This document shows, piece after piece, positions 33,345 to 44,099 of a stretch of DNA of 64,000 nt (position 1 is the first letter of the stretch; every line of letters starts with the position of its first letter). The notes beneath the pieces are model-generated. The model searched no databases and had not been told where the DNA came from. It saw only the letters and a program-made list of their open reading frames with translations. The stretch is from Luzula sylvatica (Eukaryota; Streptophyta; Magnoliopsida; Poales; Juncaceae): positions 1,994,001 to 2,058,000 of the forward strand of contig OX326958.1 of the NCBI GenBank assembly GCA_946800325.1, written 5' to 3'. The position numbers were made by a program, and so were the translations under genes.

Positions 33345-34054
33345 GGAGGATTTACATATTTACCCTTTCTTAAATTTGAAATTATATATTTATCCTTCTT
33401 AAAATTAAAATATCATATTTACCCTTTCATAAATCTAAAATATCATATTTACTGAAAAATTAAAAACCATCCAATTTCTCCGTTAAAGTTAACGGTCAAC
33501 TATTTTATCCTTTACATATTTATCTTTCTAAAAATTCAAAATATCATATTTACCTTTTTAAAAAAAAAAATATCATATTTACCCAAATAATATAACAATG
33601 TAATTTCATAGATAACAATATAAACACAAAAAATACATCAATAAAATTTCAAAAAATAATCATTCTACCAATCTCAAATGACAAAAACAAAAATATAAAA
33701 AAATATAGTTTCATTGCAAAAATATAATCATAACTAAAAATATTATTAAAATGTAAAGTGTGATTTCTTCTTGTCGACCGAGTAAGGGTACGTACGCTAT
33801 TTTTATTGTTGAGAAGATAAATATGATATTTTTATTTTAATGAGGTAAATACGATATTTTGAATTTTTGGAAGAGTAAAATAATAATTTTAAATGTTGAC
33901 CGTTAAGTTTAACAGAGAAATTGGATGGTTTTTAATTTTTGGGCAAATATGATATTTTAGATTTATGAAAGGATAAATACGATATTTTAATTTAAGAAGG
34001 GTAAATATGTAATTTTAAGTTTAACAAGGTAAATATAAAATATGTAAATCCTCC
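33345..34054. mobile_element. Mutator-type MITE with long terminal inverted repeats (copy 2)
   Basis: Orthologous to the element at 11632 and at the same position relative to TAF6. The terminal match is cleaner here: left GGAGGATTTACATATTTACC, right end ATGTAAATCCTCC. The 9-base duplication TTTATTTTA is at 33336-33344 and 34055-34063. Confidence 0.92.
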
Positions 34055-34079
34055 TTTATTTTATTACGACTTTTGACAT

Positions 34080-34319
34080 TAAAAAAAAGTCTCTGATTAA
34101 TAATTCTCCGGAGAGAGAGGTCTCACTGAGTTTGAGTTACGTCTTACGAGTGAGACGAGCGACGAGCGAACAAAGTGGAAAAGGCGGAAAAGTGGAAAGG
34201 ACGGAGGAGAGAGTGGCTCGTTGCCGTTGCCGTTGCCGGATTAGGGTTTTATACGTTCGTGCGCTAATTACGACTAGGGTTTTCAGATTGTTTAGTGGGA
34301 GTAATTGAGGTGGGCAGCG
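34080..34319 (+). promoter_or_regulatory. TAF6 copy 2 upstream region and 5' leader
   Basis: Matches the leader of copy 1 but with fewer GAGCGAC units. It includes GTTGCCGTTGCCGTTGCCGG, TTAGGGTTTTATACG and GACTAGGGTTTTCAG before the ATG at 34320. No TATA box is visible at the usual distance; with the MITE immediately upstream, the promoter lies in or next to MITE sequence. Confidence 0.5.
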
Positions 34320-35682
34320 ATGAGTATTGTACCGAAAGAGACGATTGAGGTTATAGCTCAAGGCATTGGGATCTCCAGTTTGTCCCCAGATGTCGCCACA
34401 GTTCTCGCCCCTGATGTTGAATATCGCCTCCGTGAGATAATTCAGGTTTCTTCCATCTTCTACTTTTTACAATTCTCCATGGATCATACTTAATTTAGGG
34501 TTTATATGGGAAATTGCTAAAATTGTAGCTCAATAAGGGCTAGATTAGTGCTAAATAGCTAAAATTGTAATCTTTGGTGATACGAATTCAGTAAATTCAT
34601 GACATTTCACCTAAATCATGATATAAATTAACATTTCATAATTTTCAAAATGATTACAGGAGGTAGTAAAATGCATGCGACACTCAAAGCGAACTATTTT
34701 AACAACAGATGATGTGGATAGTGCTCTCAATTTACGAAACATTGAGGTAAATAAAATTCAAATTCAAATTCAATTTATTTCTAATTTGTCATGTTTTGTT
34801 ACTGACTCCTTTTAAAATCAGCCAATATACGGGTTTGCTTCTGGCGACCCGTTAAAGTTCAAACGGGCAATCGGGCACAAAGATCTCTTCTACTTGGACG
34901 ATAGAGAAATCGACTTTAAGGAGGTCCGCACATTCCAAAATTATTCTCCCCATTTAATTACTCGTCTTATTATTTAATTTAATTTAATTTAATTTAATTT
35001 TTTTGAATTTAGGTTATAGATGCACAATTACCGAAAGCGCCACTTGACACCGCAGTGGCGACTCACTGGCTCGCCATTGAAGGCGTTCAACCAGCTATTC
35101 CCGAAAATCCTCCAATCGAAGGTCAATTTTATATTTTATTTTAATAAAAAAAAAAAATTTCAAATTTTTATACTTTTATTTATATTTTCAGCAATATTAT
35201 CTCCTCCAGAAGTGAAAAAAATGGATCATAAAGACGATCTTCCCTTTGATTTAAAGCTTCCTCTTAAACACGTTTTATCCAGAGAGCTTCAGGCAAGAAA
35301 ATAATCTTTTTTCATATTTATTAAATTAATTAATTAATTTTTTTTTTTTATATAAATTGTGCAGTTATATTTTGACAAAATTGCGGAGCTGACAGTTGGC
35401 AGACCCGAGAGCCCTTTATTCAAAGAGGCATTAGTTAGTCTCGCAACGGATTCGGGTTTACACCCGTTAGTTCCTTATTTCTCCTACTTCATCGCCGATG
35501 AGGTTCTTAAATCATTATAATATTTATTGTTTACAATAAAAAATATAATTATTATTTTATTATTAGGTGAGCCGAAGCTTGAACGACCTTTCAGTTTTAT
35601 TCGCATTAATGCGTGTCGTTCAAAGCCTTCTAAACAATCCATATCCACATCGAGCCTTATGTAAGTTGTAATTATATTTTAT

Positions 35683-35746
<64 letters not shown>

Positions 35747-35950
35747 GGAGGCTAAACTACTTAATTAAGTATCAACATTTTGATACTTAATGCTTTTGCA
35801 CCATTGGATTTGCATTGAGATTTGTGTTTTTTTGATGATGATCATGAAAGTTTGTGCACATCATTGAGTGCACAAATCTCAATGCAAATCCAATGGTGCA
35901 AAAACATTAAGTACCAAAATATTGATACTTAAATAAGTAGTTTAGCCTCC

Positions 35951-36008
<58 letters not shown>
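35683..36008. repeat. (AT)n tract split by a MITE in TAF6 intron 7
   Basis: Long AT dinucleotide runs (about 35683-35742 and 35955-36006) flank a short inverted-repeat element. The runs make up much of the 373-base intron. Confidence 0.9.
35744..35953. mobile_element. 210-base MITE with about 83-base inverted arms inserted in (AT)n
   Basis: The left arm starts GAGGGAGGCTAAACTACTTA. The right arm ends AAGTAGTTTAGCCTCCCTC. Between them TGCACCATTGGATTTGCATT pairs with AATGCAAATCCAATGGTGCA. Almost the whole element folds on itself. Insertion inside a TA microsatellite recalls the rice Micron elements, though the terminal sequence cannot be compared here. Copy 1 of TAF6 has lost this intron, so timing is unknown. 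Confidence 0.9.
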
Positions 36009-36009
<1 letters not shown>

Positions 36010-36358
36010 CTCTGACGATTTTTATTCGAATAGTTGCATCAAATGATGCCATCGATAATAACGTGTCTCGTCGCGAAACGAGTGGGGCACTGGATTTCAG
36101 ATAATCACTGGTCCCTTCGTGATTTTTCCGCCAAAATCGTTGCTTCGATTTGTCGAAGGTTAAAATTAAATTAAATTAAATTTATTTATTTAAATCACAA
36201 TTTCGTTGAAAGTAAATTATTTCAGATATGGGCATGTATATCATAACTTACAATCGAGATTAACAAAGACTCTGATTCACGCTTTTCTCGACCCTTCGAA
36301 ATCGCTGACTCAGCATTACGGCGCCATTCAAGGCCTCTCCGCTCTTGGTCCCAGCGTG

Positions 36359-36359
<1 letters not shown>

Positions 36360-36403
<44 letters not shown>
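36360..36403. repeat. (CT)n microsatellite in TAF6 intron 9
   Basis: About 20 uninterrupted CT units begin two bases after the exon 9 donor (GTG|GTACTCTCT), so the short intron is largely this repeat. Confidence 0.9.
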
Positions 36404-36404
<1 letters not shown>

Positions 36405-36939
36405 AACTTTATTATAAATTATATTTAATTTATATTTAATTATAAAGGTGAGACTTTTGATTCTACCAAACTTGGAGACATACATGCAACTTCTCGAGCC
36501 AGAAATGCAACTCGAGAAACAAAAGAACGAGTTGAAGCGAAAAGAAGCTTGGCGCGTCTATGGTGCCTTATTGGTCCGTTCATTTATTATTTTTTTATTA
36601 TTATTATTTTTATATTATTATAAGTTTAATGATATATTATATATTTGTTAATTATACAGTGTGCGGCAGGAAGTTGTTTGCACGATCGGCTAAAAATGTT
36701 TCCTGGATTGCTCGCCCCGCACGTTCCGTTTCCGTGGAAAAATAATAAAAAAATCGCGTTGAATAATAATCCAAGTAAGGTTTAATATTATAATATTTAT
36801 ACAAAAATAAAAAAATAAAAAAATTTTATCCGTAAATATTTTTTTTCAGGTTTGAAAAGAAAATCACCGCCAAATGTTGCTTCGCAACAACCGCCCCTTA
36901 AGAAGCTCGCCACCGATCCCGATTCTTCTACCCAATCAC

Positions 36940-36977
<38 letters not shown>

Positions 36978-37189
36978 TTCGGGGCCCACATGCAGAGAGT
37001 GTTGGGGTTGACGTCGGCTTCGACGGTGTTGAGAGAAGCGTGGAAGGAGGATTTGAACGCGGGCCATATCTTGTCATCGTTGCACGGTTTGTTCGGGGAG
37101 GGTATATTTTCGTTTATACAACCGCCCGAAATGCATTTCTTCGTTTGATCCGTATTGTTGTACATCGATAATTTGTTATTTTATTTATT

Positions 37190-37331
37190 AGAAGATTGTG
37201 GAATTATTGTGGAAACAAATAATTTATTCCATGTGCATTAACTAAAAAAGATGGCCAAAATCTAGAATTTATATCTTGGTAATTCTCCTATAAATATTCC
37301 CCTCGAACGATTTCAAAAACTCCACCTAAAA
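37190..37331 (+). promoter_or_regulatory. Leader module of the ubiquitin-like gene, copy 4
   Basis: Matches 14285-14423: TTGTGGAAACAAATAATTTA, CATGTGCATTAACTAAAAAA, CTATAAATATTCCCCTCG and CTCCACCTAAAAATG. It precedes the second ubiquitin-like copy. Confidence 0.55.
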
Positions 37332-37797
37332 ATGATTCCAATTACTATCAAGCCAACGAAGAACATGGACCCCCCTTCGACAGGGCGAATTTTACCATAC
37401 GCGAAATTAAGTACAAAATTGAAAGCAAAACACGTGTCCATGTGTCTCGAATCGAACTTTTTATCGTAGATGGATACGGGTATCTTAAGAAGCTCGAAAA
37501 CTCCACGTTTATCGACACGTACGGTATTAAAAAAACACGATTATCCAAGCACGGCTCGGATTGCTCGTAACTATCGCGCCGACGTGGCAAGGACAAGGAA
37601 CTTTCGAAATTGTGATTCCCTACATGGCTACCGTCGATGACATCATGATGATTATCGCAGAAAGGACGGTTGGAGTTGGGAGAATGGTTTTTGTCAAGCT
37701 TTATTTCAAAAATAAAGAATTGAAAACGACCAAAAATATCTGGGATGGTTCGGTTATCGTCGCGGCAGATCCTATTTTTGAACTTAATATTATATAA
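37332..37797 (+). pseudogene. Two-domain ubiquitin-fold protein, copy 2, frameshifted
   Basis: ATG at 37332 begins MIPITIKPTK, then the sequence diverges from copy 1 (NMDPPSTGR) and shifts frame before FTIREIKYKIESKTRVHVSR. A second shift occurs near 37540 (IKKTRLSKHG where copy 1 has IKKHTIIPAR). The second domain is open from about 37561 (TIAPTWQGQGTFEIVIPYMA) to TAA at 37795-37797. At least two frameshifts make this a pseudogene. Confidence 0.6.
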
Positions 37798-38479
37798 TAT
37801 TTGAAAAATGAAGGATTTTTGGGTAAGTCTGCAATTTTAATATATAATTGCGGTGTAGTTTAGAATATTAGTTTATTTATGTTCGTCTCAATTAGGTTAT
37901 TTATGTATTAGTATAATAAGGATTTTGCTTTATGTTGGCAATTTCAAAATATCAGCATGTTTTTCTTATGTTCTGATGAGATTTTTTTTTTTATTAACAA
38001 TATACATTGAAATCTCGGCAAATGAAAGCATATTAAATATATATAATCACCCTAATCCAAAATATCATATATGCCCTTGTTGTAAGAATTGAATGCAAGG
38101 GTATTCACGATATTCTCGGTTTGTCGCGGTAAATACCGTATACATGGTTTTATTATGTACATTGAGAAGAGAGTTGTTATTTACCACCCATAAACTATCT
38201 AATATGTACAAAAATATATACAAAAATATATAAATAAAACATAACAAAAATATAGAAAGTGTTGTGTATAAATAACAATAGATATTACCATTATGTATAA
38301 CGTATATGTAAGAAGTAAGATGTTATAAAAAAAAATCATGTACATTTAAAAATAAACACGTAAAAGTATGATGGACAAATAAAACAATATAAAATCAATG
38401 GAACGTTTTTAGTTGATAATCAGGCAATTATTTCTTTCACACACGAAATTGCGCCTATTTCTTTGAAAAAACAATTTAA
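37798..38479. other. Gene-free spacer
   Basis: Paralogous to 14902-15584, with small indels only. Nothing else is recognised. Confidence 0.7.
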
Positions 38480-38640
38480 TGAAAAAATAAATCTCAAAAT
38501 CCATCAACTCTACCGTATTGTTCCACGAGCATTAACTAAAAAAAATACGGCCACAATTCAGAATATATTGTGCTAATTATCCGAAACAAATATCCCCCTC
38601 AAAAGATTTGGAAAATTACACCTCGATTTGTGTTTGCAAT
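38480..38640 (+). repeat. Leader module of the ubiquitin-like gene, copy 5 (orphan)
   Basis: Paralogue of 15585-15735 with CCACGAGCATTAACTAAAAA, TATTGTGCTAATTATCCGAA, CAAATATCCCCCTC and ACACCTCGATTTGTG. No coding part follows. Confidence 0.5.
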
Positions 38641-38689
38641 TTAAAAATATCTTCAAGGTTTTATTATGTTTAAGATAAGACCATCTTCT

Positions 38690-39513
38690 TCTATTAGTAG
38701 TCTCGCGTGTTTCCATAATCATTTTTATCTTTGGTTGTGCTCGAATTATTCCAAAAGCGTCGTAAAATACAAATTTGGCCTCTGTTTCATCGAATCGAAG
38801 AGACATAAACCCATTTCAGTAAACACATTTCTCCACGCCTTCGACCCGTCTCCACTTGTTATGTCTTCGAGTTTACTGAAATTTCAGTTATTAACAAAAT
38901 GAATTATTCAATATCGACTAGTAGTTTTTGAATGTTTTATACCTGAATTAACTATAAAAGATCGCATGCAAATAAAACGTTTATCTTTCTCTCTCGAGAT
39001 CGGGTCCAATTGAGCCAACGCATTTCCTCTATAATCATGATTTCCCAAAACTATATATTATTATTGTTAACAAATTTATACCAAAAATATAAAACTGGTT
39101 CGGATAAATAATTGACGGCACGTACCGAGTTCCACGGTGTTTGAAGGCTTTGTGTCGTGCAAATATGAGAAAAAGATTCTTTAAATTGCGTATCGTCGAC
39201 TCCAGTTAGTCCATCCTCGTAGAAATTATCTCCAGTTGAAATCACATAGTCGATGTCTGGTTCCTTCCCAATCACTTCCATCTGGTATAATTATACAGAT
39301 TATCAGGGACCAAACTAGAAAAATATCCATAGATTGGTTATGGATTCCATTTCTTCCCCAATCTCCAATAATCAGGATACTCAAATTGCGTTCGTTCTTC
39401 GGAAGGTGGTCGATCACCGTCAATTCCACAAATGACGACCCAGATCGAATCACAATTAAGAAGGCAATCGAAGCTATCAAAAACACCAGTTTGCCGTACA
39501 ATACAGTCATCAA
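38690..39513 (-). pseudogene. Purple acid phosphatase pseudogene, copy 2
   Basis: Better preserved than copy 1. Right to left: a signal-peptide-like start (Met near 39513; KLVFLIASIAFLIVIRSGSS), LSILIIGDWGRNG with the intact first metal motif, exon 2 (39281-39126) [16 protein letters not shown] ending SLQTPWNS, exon 3 (39050 to about 38960) [15 protein letters not shown] and [12 protein letters not shown], then ITSGDGSKAWRNV and GFMSLRFDETEAKFVFYDAF. The VxxH and GHxH motif exons are missing exactly as in copy 1, and the C-terminus is truncated. Family members are secreted phosphatases of about 330 residues; this cannot bind its metal pair. Confidence 0.8.
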
Positions 39514-39994
39514 AAAAGAAATGAAGCAAATTAATTTGTGTTTCTATATATGGTTTATACGAGGCTGAAAAATGTGGAACCAAAAAGTACTAATTAACCA
39601 GAGAAATATTATTTTCATTGATTAAGATCAACTATAAAATGATTACAAGGCTTCCTCTTATAGTGCTTAAACAATAACTGCCATTCAAAAAAATATTAAT
39701 TATTTTGACGACTATATGGTTTTCTTATCGTATTGAGTCATGATAAGGACATATAAATCGACGACAAATTTGACACAAACATATAAGTTTGTGTTTGATT
39801 TATGATACATATTTGATTAATTAATGCTATAAAATTATATATTTGTATCAAAATTGCGGTCGGTTTATGTGTTCCTATCATTACTCTTTCTTATTTGTTT
39901 TTTTATTTTTATTTTTTTGAAAAGTTATTTGAATGTTAATTTTATTTGGTTGTTTCGTAGTAGGAGAATATATTTTCTTATAACCTTTTTAAAT

Positions 39995-40275
39995 GGATTT
40001 AATGACAAAATAAATCTCAAAATCTATCAATCATATTGTGGAAACAATAATTTATTTCAAGTGCATTAACTAACAAAAATATAGCCAAAACTCAGAATAT
40101 ATTTTGCTAATTATCCAACAAATATTCCATCTCAAAATCCATCAATGATATTGTGGAAACAATAATTTGTTTCAAGTGCATTAACTAAAAAAATATAGCC
40201 AAAACTCAGATTATATTTTGCTAATTATCCAACAAATATTCCTCGCAAACAATTTCGGAAAATTACATCTCGATT
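39995..40275 (+). repeat. Leader module of the ubiquitin-like gene, two tandem copies (6 and 7)
   Basis: Two consecutive copies share AATCTATCAATCATATTGTG / AATCCATCAATGATATTGTG, CAAGTGCATTAACTAA, CCAAAACTCAGA(A/T)TATATT and CCAACAAATATTCC. The position just to the left (39944/39945) is the empty site of Helitron B. No ubiquitin-like frame follows. Confidence 0.6.
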
Positions 40276-41010
40276 TATGTTTCAATTTAAAAAATGAGTG
40301 TTGATATTTTAAGAGCAAATTTTGGAAGTTGAGCACAAATTTAAAGGAAAAACAATTCATGATTATTTTACCCCTATATTTAATACATAGAAATATGAGG
40401 TGCGTCTTAATTTATTTCCAAAAAAAAAAAAAAACAATTCTCGTTTACTTGTTTTTCTATTACTCACATGAATATTTTTTTATAGAAACGTATATACTTG
40501 CATCTGAATGAATGATTTAAATACATTTAAGAATTTATAAAAACAGTATCTAATCATTTTTAAAATCATCAACACTATAAAATAGTCCCAAAACACCTTA
40601 TTTGATAAAAAAAATTTTTATCTTAAACATAATACAAAAGTGAACTGGCTTTCGCAACAAGAAGAAAATAGTTACACTTGTACTTTCATATCCAAGTGTG
40701 GAATGACATAAAATTTAAGGCAAAATATTGTTAATTTTTGGAAAGTTTAATGGAGGAAGTAATTACTTTGGAAATATTAAAAATATGTCTTTTTTAAGAA
40801 AAGGGAAAAATAGTCATAAACTTTTTCTTTTTTAAATTGGGCTCCATATCCAAAATTTGCTTTTAAAATATCAACATTGTAGTTTTCTTATGTTCAGATA
40901 AGACAACTTTTTTCTAATAACATTATACTTTGACATCCTCTCGAGCTAAAATTAATCTTCTCTCTAAATTTCACTATTATTAATATCACTAATATTAATC
41001 TCATACGCCA
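40276..41010. other. Gene-free spacer
   Basis: Partly paralogous to 19080-19700. No coding region is seen. Confidence 0.6.
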
Positions 41011-41014
41011 ATAA

Positions 41015-41115
41015 CATTTTTAGTATGAGGCACAAAAAATATTATGAGAGGTTGTGGATTAGATCTGTATTGAAATCAATAAATGAAGGACATATTAGTT
41101 TTCTCCATTTATTAT
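41015..41115 (+). repeat. SINE 3' fragment, degenerate
   Basis: TATGAGAGGTTGTGGATTAG, ATCTGTATTGAAATCAATAA and TTTTCTCCATTTATTATAAA follow the order of the SINE at 3250-3333 (GAGAGGTTGTGGGTTCGAGT, TTCTCCATTTACTCGTTTTT), with the B box decayed. Confidence 0.45.
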
Positions 41116-41272
41116 AAAAAAAATATAAATAAATAACATTTTTTAGTAAATGTCACCAATTAATAAATATAGATATATATTTTTTTCTTGGTGAACTCAC
41201 ACACAACAAATGCCTACGTTCTAACAAATATTATTATTATTATTTCACCTTCCTTAAACAAACACTCGTGTA

Positions 41273-41460
41273 TTAAAACTCTTGCATGTGTATGCGTTGA
41301 TAATCATTTTTATCTTTGGTTGTGCTCCAATTATACAAATGGCTTCCATTCGCATCGTAAAATACAAATTTCGCCTCCGTTTCGTTCACTCGAAGAGACA
41401 TAAACCCTTGTCCGTCATAGTAAAACTCGACCTTATCGTCGTTTTCTTTAACAAATTCTA
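41273..41460 (-). pseudogene. Purple acid phosphatase C-terminal fragment, copy 3
   Basis: About 60 open codons on the minus strand: EFVKENDDKVEFYYDGQGFM, then SLRVNETEAKFVFYDANGSH and LYNWSTTKDKND, with a stop at 41273-41275. YYDGQGFMS and FVFYD are hallmark C-terminal strands of small plant purple acid phosphatases. No upstream exons are attached: its 5' side is joined directly to the truncated Helitron at 41461 across a shared AACAAAT-type sequence. Confidence 0.75.
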
Positions 41461-42661
41461 AAGCCGAGGTACAAAAATATTCATTTCTTAGAGGGGTTAA
41501 TTTGATAATTACAGTTTCAAAAGGATAAAAAGAATGTTGTTATTATGAGTTTTGAAAGTATTAATTTTATAGACAATGGGTTCGTGGCCGTGTGGTTGGG
41601 TGTGAGACATAATAAATCATTTGTTGTGAGAAGTTGTGGGTTCGAGTCTCATTGGTACCAATGGATGGAAGACCACCGAACCTTCTCCATTTACTCGTTT
41701 TTTTTTAAAATCTGATATTTCCGATTTTTAAAGGTTAAATATATGTTGATAATTTTTGTTTCTAGAAGGGGTATATTTGATATTTACAGTTTTGGAAGGG
41801 TAAACAAATGTGTTTACGTTTTGAGTTTTTTTTTTAATAGATTACTATATTGGAGAACGAATTTTCTGCATTCACCGATTTGGTCAAAAGCTCATGAGGA
41901 ATCAGTCAGTAATTATTTAATCATATTTAAAATGGTATATTGTGCAAGAATAGTGCATATTATTATTCTAATGTTGTTTGTTTATTTCGAAGCGAAGAGA
42001 GAGGTAGTAATGGTCTTAGCAGAGAGCAGAGTGCTTTCCATGATTTACAAAAAGCTTTATCGAAATAAGATAAAGAAATTGAAAGAAGGTAAATTTTATT
42101 TTATTTTCATTAGTTACGTTACAGAAACTAAAACCAAAATTTGGTCAAAATATTATAAATGCGGGATATAAAGGATATTTGGTTGTTTTTGTGGCTGAAT
42201 ATGAAATTATGCACTTCAGATCATAACTGATCATAGATAATAAATATTCTGATTTTTTTGGTAGTTTAATGTTTTAAACAGCGAAATTATGATGTTTTAA
42301 TATGGGCCCTCATGAAATTGTTATTTTGATGAATATGTTGCATTTTGCTTTGGTGCAGATATTTGATGTATTAAAGTCTATTTTTGGTTAGTCTTTTTCT
42401 ATGTATTTTGATATATTTCGTAGATCTAAGGTTTTACAAATTCCTATTGTTTTGTATTTCTTGTGGTATATTATTACCTGGTATATTGGTAGTAATGATA
42501 ATGTTAGTTGTTTATTTTTCAAGATTGTGTTTAAATTGTTTTTATGTTTTTTCCAATAACATTATTTATCAATGTTCGTTTTATTTTCATTATCAAGTAA
42601 AGAAAACATATATAATTAATTACAAGGTAAAACTCGTAGCGAAGCGCGGTATATTTCTTAG
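41461..42661 (+). mobile_element. Helitron A duplicate, 5' truncated
   Basis: Matches 3083-4334, including the SINE (41578-41710), the exon-like scraps and the terminal stem-loop (CTCGTAGCGAAGCGCGG). The end reads CTTAG rather than CTAG, followed by TATCTATAATG. The first 2 kb of the element is missing and the break adjoins a phosphatase fragment. The shared right flank shows the Helitron was in place before blocks B and B' separated. Confidence 0.8.
41578..41710 (+). mobile_element. tRNA-derived SINE (duplicate copy)
   Basis: Second copy of the SINE at 3200. The A box is mutated (TGGCCGTGTGG) and the B box intact (GGGTTCGAGTCTC at 41638-41650). It travelled with the Helitron rather than inserting independently. 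Confidence 0.6.
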
Positions 42662-42939
42662 TATCTATAATGTAAAAATAAATTATGTTAGTTACCGTGA
42701 AATCCTCCAAAAAAATATATAGTTCACTCTTTTACAAACATAAATATTAATAAAACAGTTTATAAAATAATAAAATTGTCGATATTAAATAAAAATTATC
42801 AAATATTCATCAATGCAGTGCCAAATATGTATTGTATAAGACTGAAGCAGAACGAAAAGCCCTCTAATTTTTTTTTTTAAGGAGGGTCGATAATTTGTCG
42901 AAACCTCAAATATAAAAACTCTCTAATTATTAACTAATA

Positions 42940-43190
42940 AAATTGTATACAAGACAAATTCGCAGTGGTCCTTTTCGCAATACAACAAGTATTTCATGAC
43001 TGAAAGCAAGTAATTCTTGCACTTTGCATGAATTGTTTATGGGGTTTTAAGTTCAACGAGTATAAATTGGGTGATTACCTTCTTGTTACATTTACTACAT
43101 AATTAATATATGATTCTTTTTTTAGTTAATTTGGGAAAATGTAGTCATACAATTTAGATATCGAAGAAAATTAGAACATAGTTAATTATG
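42940..43190 (+). repeat. Array promoter-like module, copy 8
   Basis: Near twin of 4615-4900: TTGTATACAAGACAAATTCG, TTTCATGACTGAAAGCAAGT, CTTTGCATGAATTGTTTATG, TATAAATTGGGTGATTACC and TACAATTTAGATATCGAAG. The TATATATACCCAATTTTTAT part is deleted. Confidence 0.7.
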
Positions 43191-43514
43191 TTAAATGATA
43201 AGTAATCATTAATTATGTTATGGAAATCCATTTGAACATCCATTTAAAATGTCGTCTATTAACGTAAAAAATATCATTTAAAAGAACACAATTGTAAATT
43301 ATACCATACAAAATTAATAATTGAGCCATTATTTCATAGGGGGATTCTATATGGAGCCTCAATAACACAAAAATAACATTCTTGATGAGACGGCATGAGA
43401 GGATTAAGTAGGTTGATTAGCATTACTCATGGACTCAATGAAAGATTTAATTGACCGTTTAATTGAATTGACACGTTAATTAACATTTACTAATATTAAC
43501 ATACTATAAATTAT

Positions 43515-43683
43515 GGGAAATTTACAAATAACCCCCTACCTTTTCTTGAATTTACAAAAAACCCCCTAACTTTTGAGAAACTCCAAAAAACCCCCTACAT
43601 TCAAAGTTTTCTTTTCAATTACCCCCCTAAAGGGCATTTCATGATTTTGCAATTTTTTTTGGACCAAAATACCCCTCTACTTT
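43515..43683. mobile_element. One arm of a long-TIR (Mutator-like) element
   Basis: GGGAAATTTACAAATAACCC, TTTACAAAAAACCCCCTAAC and AATTACCCCCCTAAAGGGCA match the left-arm style of the element at 22912. The partner arm is absent; the sequence runs into block C at about 43684. Confidence 0.5.
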
Positions 43684-43689
43684 TGATAA

Positions 43690-44020
43690 GAAGCTTTTGA
43701 TAAGAAGTAGCAATGGAAGAGTTCAATTAAATAAATTCTCTCTCTTCATATCCCTCTCATAAATATGTATTCAACTAACAAACAAGACAAAATGTTTGAA
43801 CTATAAATTTGCTAAAATTGGAAAAAAATAGTTTTCTCCCGCTTTTCACATGCACGACAGGAGGAACAAATCAGTTTTGAAGTTAAAATTGGAGAGAACT
43901 ATTCTTTTCCAATTATAGCTTGTTTCTTAGGTATTTGTGTTATTGTTTATGCTGTAGGATTTGGTTGTATTGCGACTTCGAATTTGTTCGTGTGTTTGTT
44001 TTGATGTGTTTTTGAATTTT

Positions 44021-44099
<79 letters not shown>

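Larger units (their letters stand above)
34320..37148 (+). pseudogene. TAF6: TAF6, copy 2: 12 exons present, 2-base deletion in exon 7
   Basis: Encodes a TFIID subunit with an N-terminal histone fold (exons 1-2, residues 1-71: MSIVPKETIEVIAQGIGI, then KCMRHSKRTILTTDDVDSAL) and a C-terminal HEAT-type domain (exons 6-11). Exons: 34320-34445, 34660-34746, 34822-34923, 35013-35121, 35192-35292, 35365-35502, 35567-35660, 36034-36158, 36226-36358, 36448-36573, 36660-36774, 36850-37148. The full product would be about 518 residues, near the family's usual size, ending IFSFIQPPEMHFFV. Exon 7 reads NNPYPHRAL where the family has NPxIHIEPY: two bases (AT of a TATAT) are missing, and the shifted frame stops at 36102-36104 after about 275 residues, losing most of the HEAT domain. 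Intron 5 uses a GC donor (CAG|GCAAGA). Intron 7 holds an (AT)n-embedded MITE. All other exons are open, so the lesion is recent or a sequence error; otherwise this would be the functional copy. Confidence 0.9.

Noticed and set aside
42384..42722. ORF with hydrophobic segments at the Helitron A' end
   Set aside because: T-rich Helitron 3' sequence gives Phe/Leu/Ile-rich frames by composition; the equivalent frame in Helitron A differs in start and reading.
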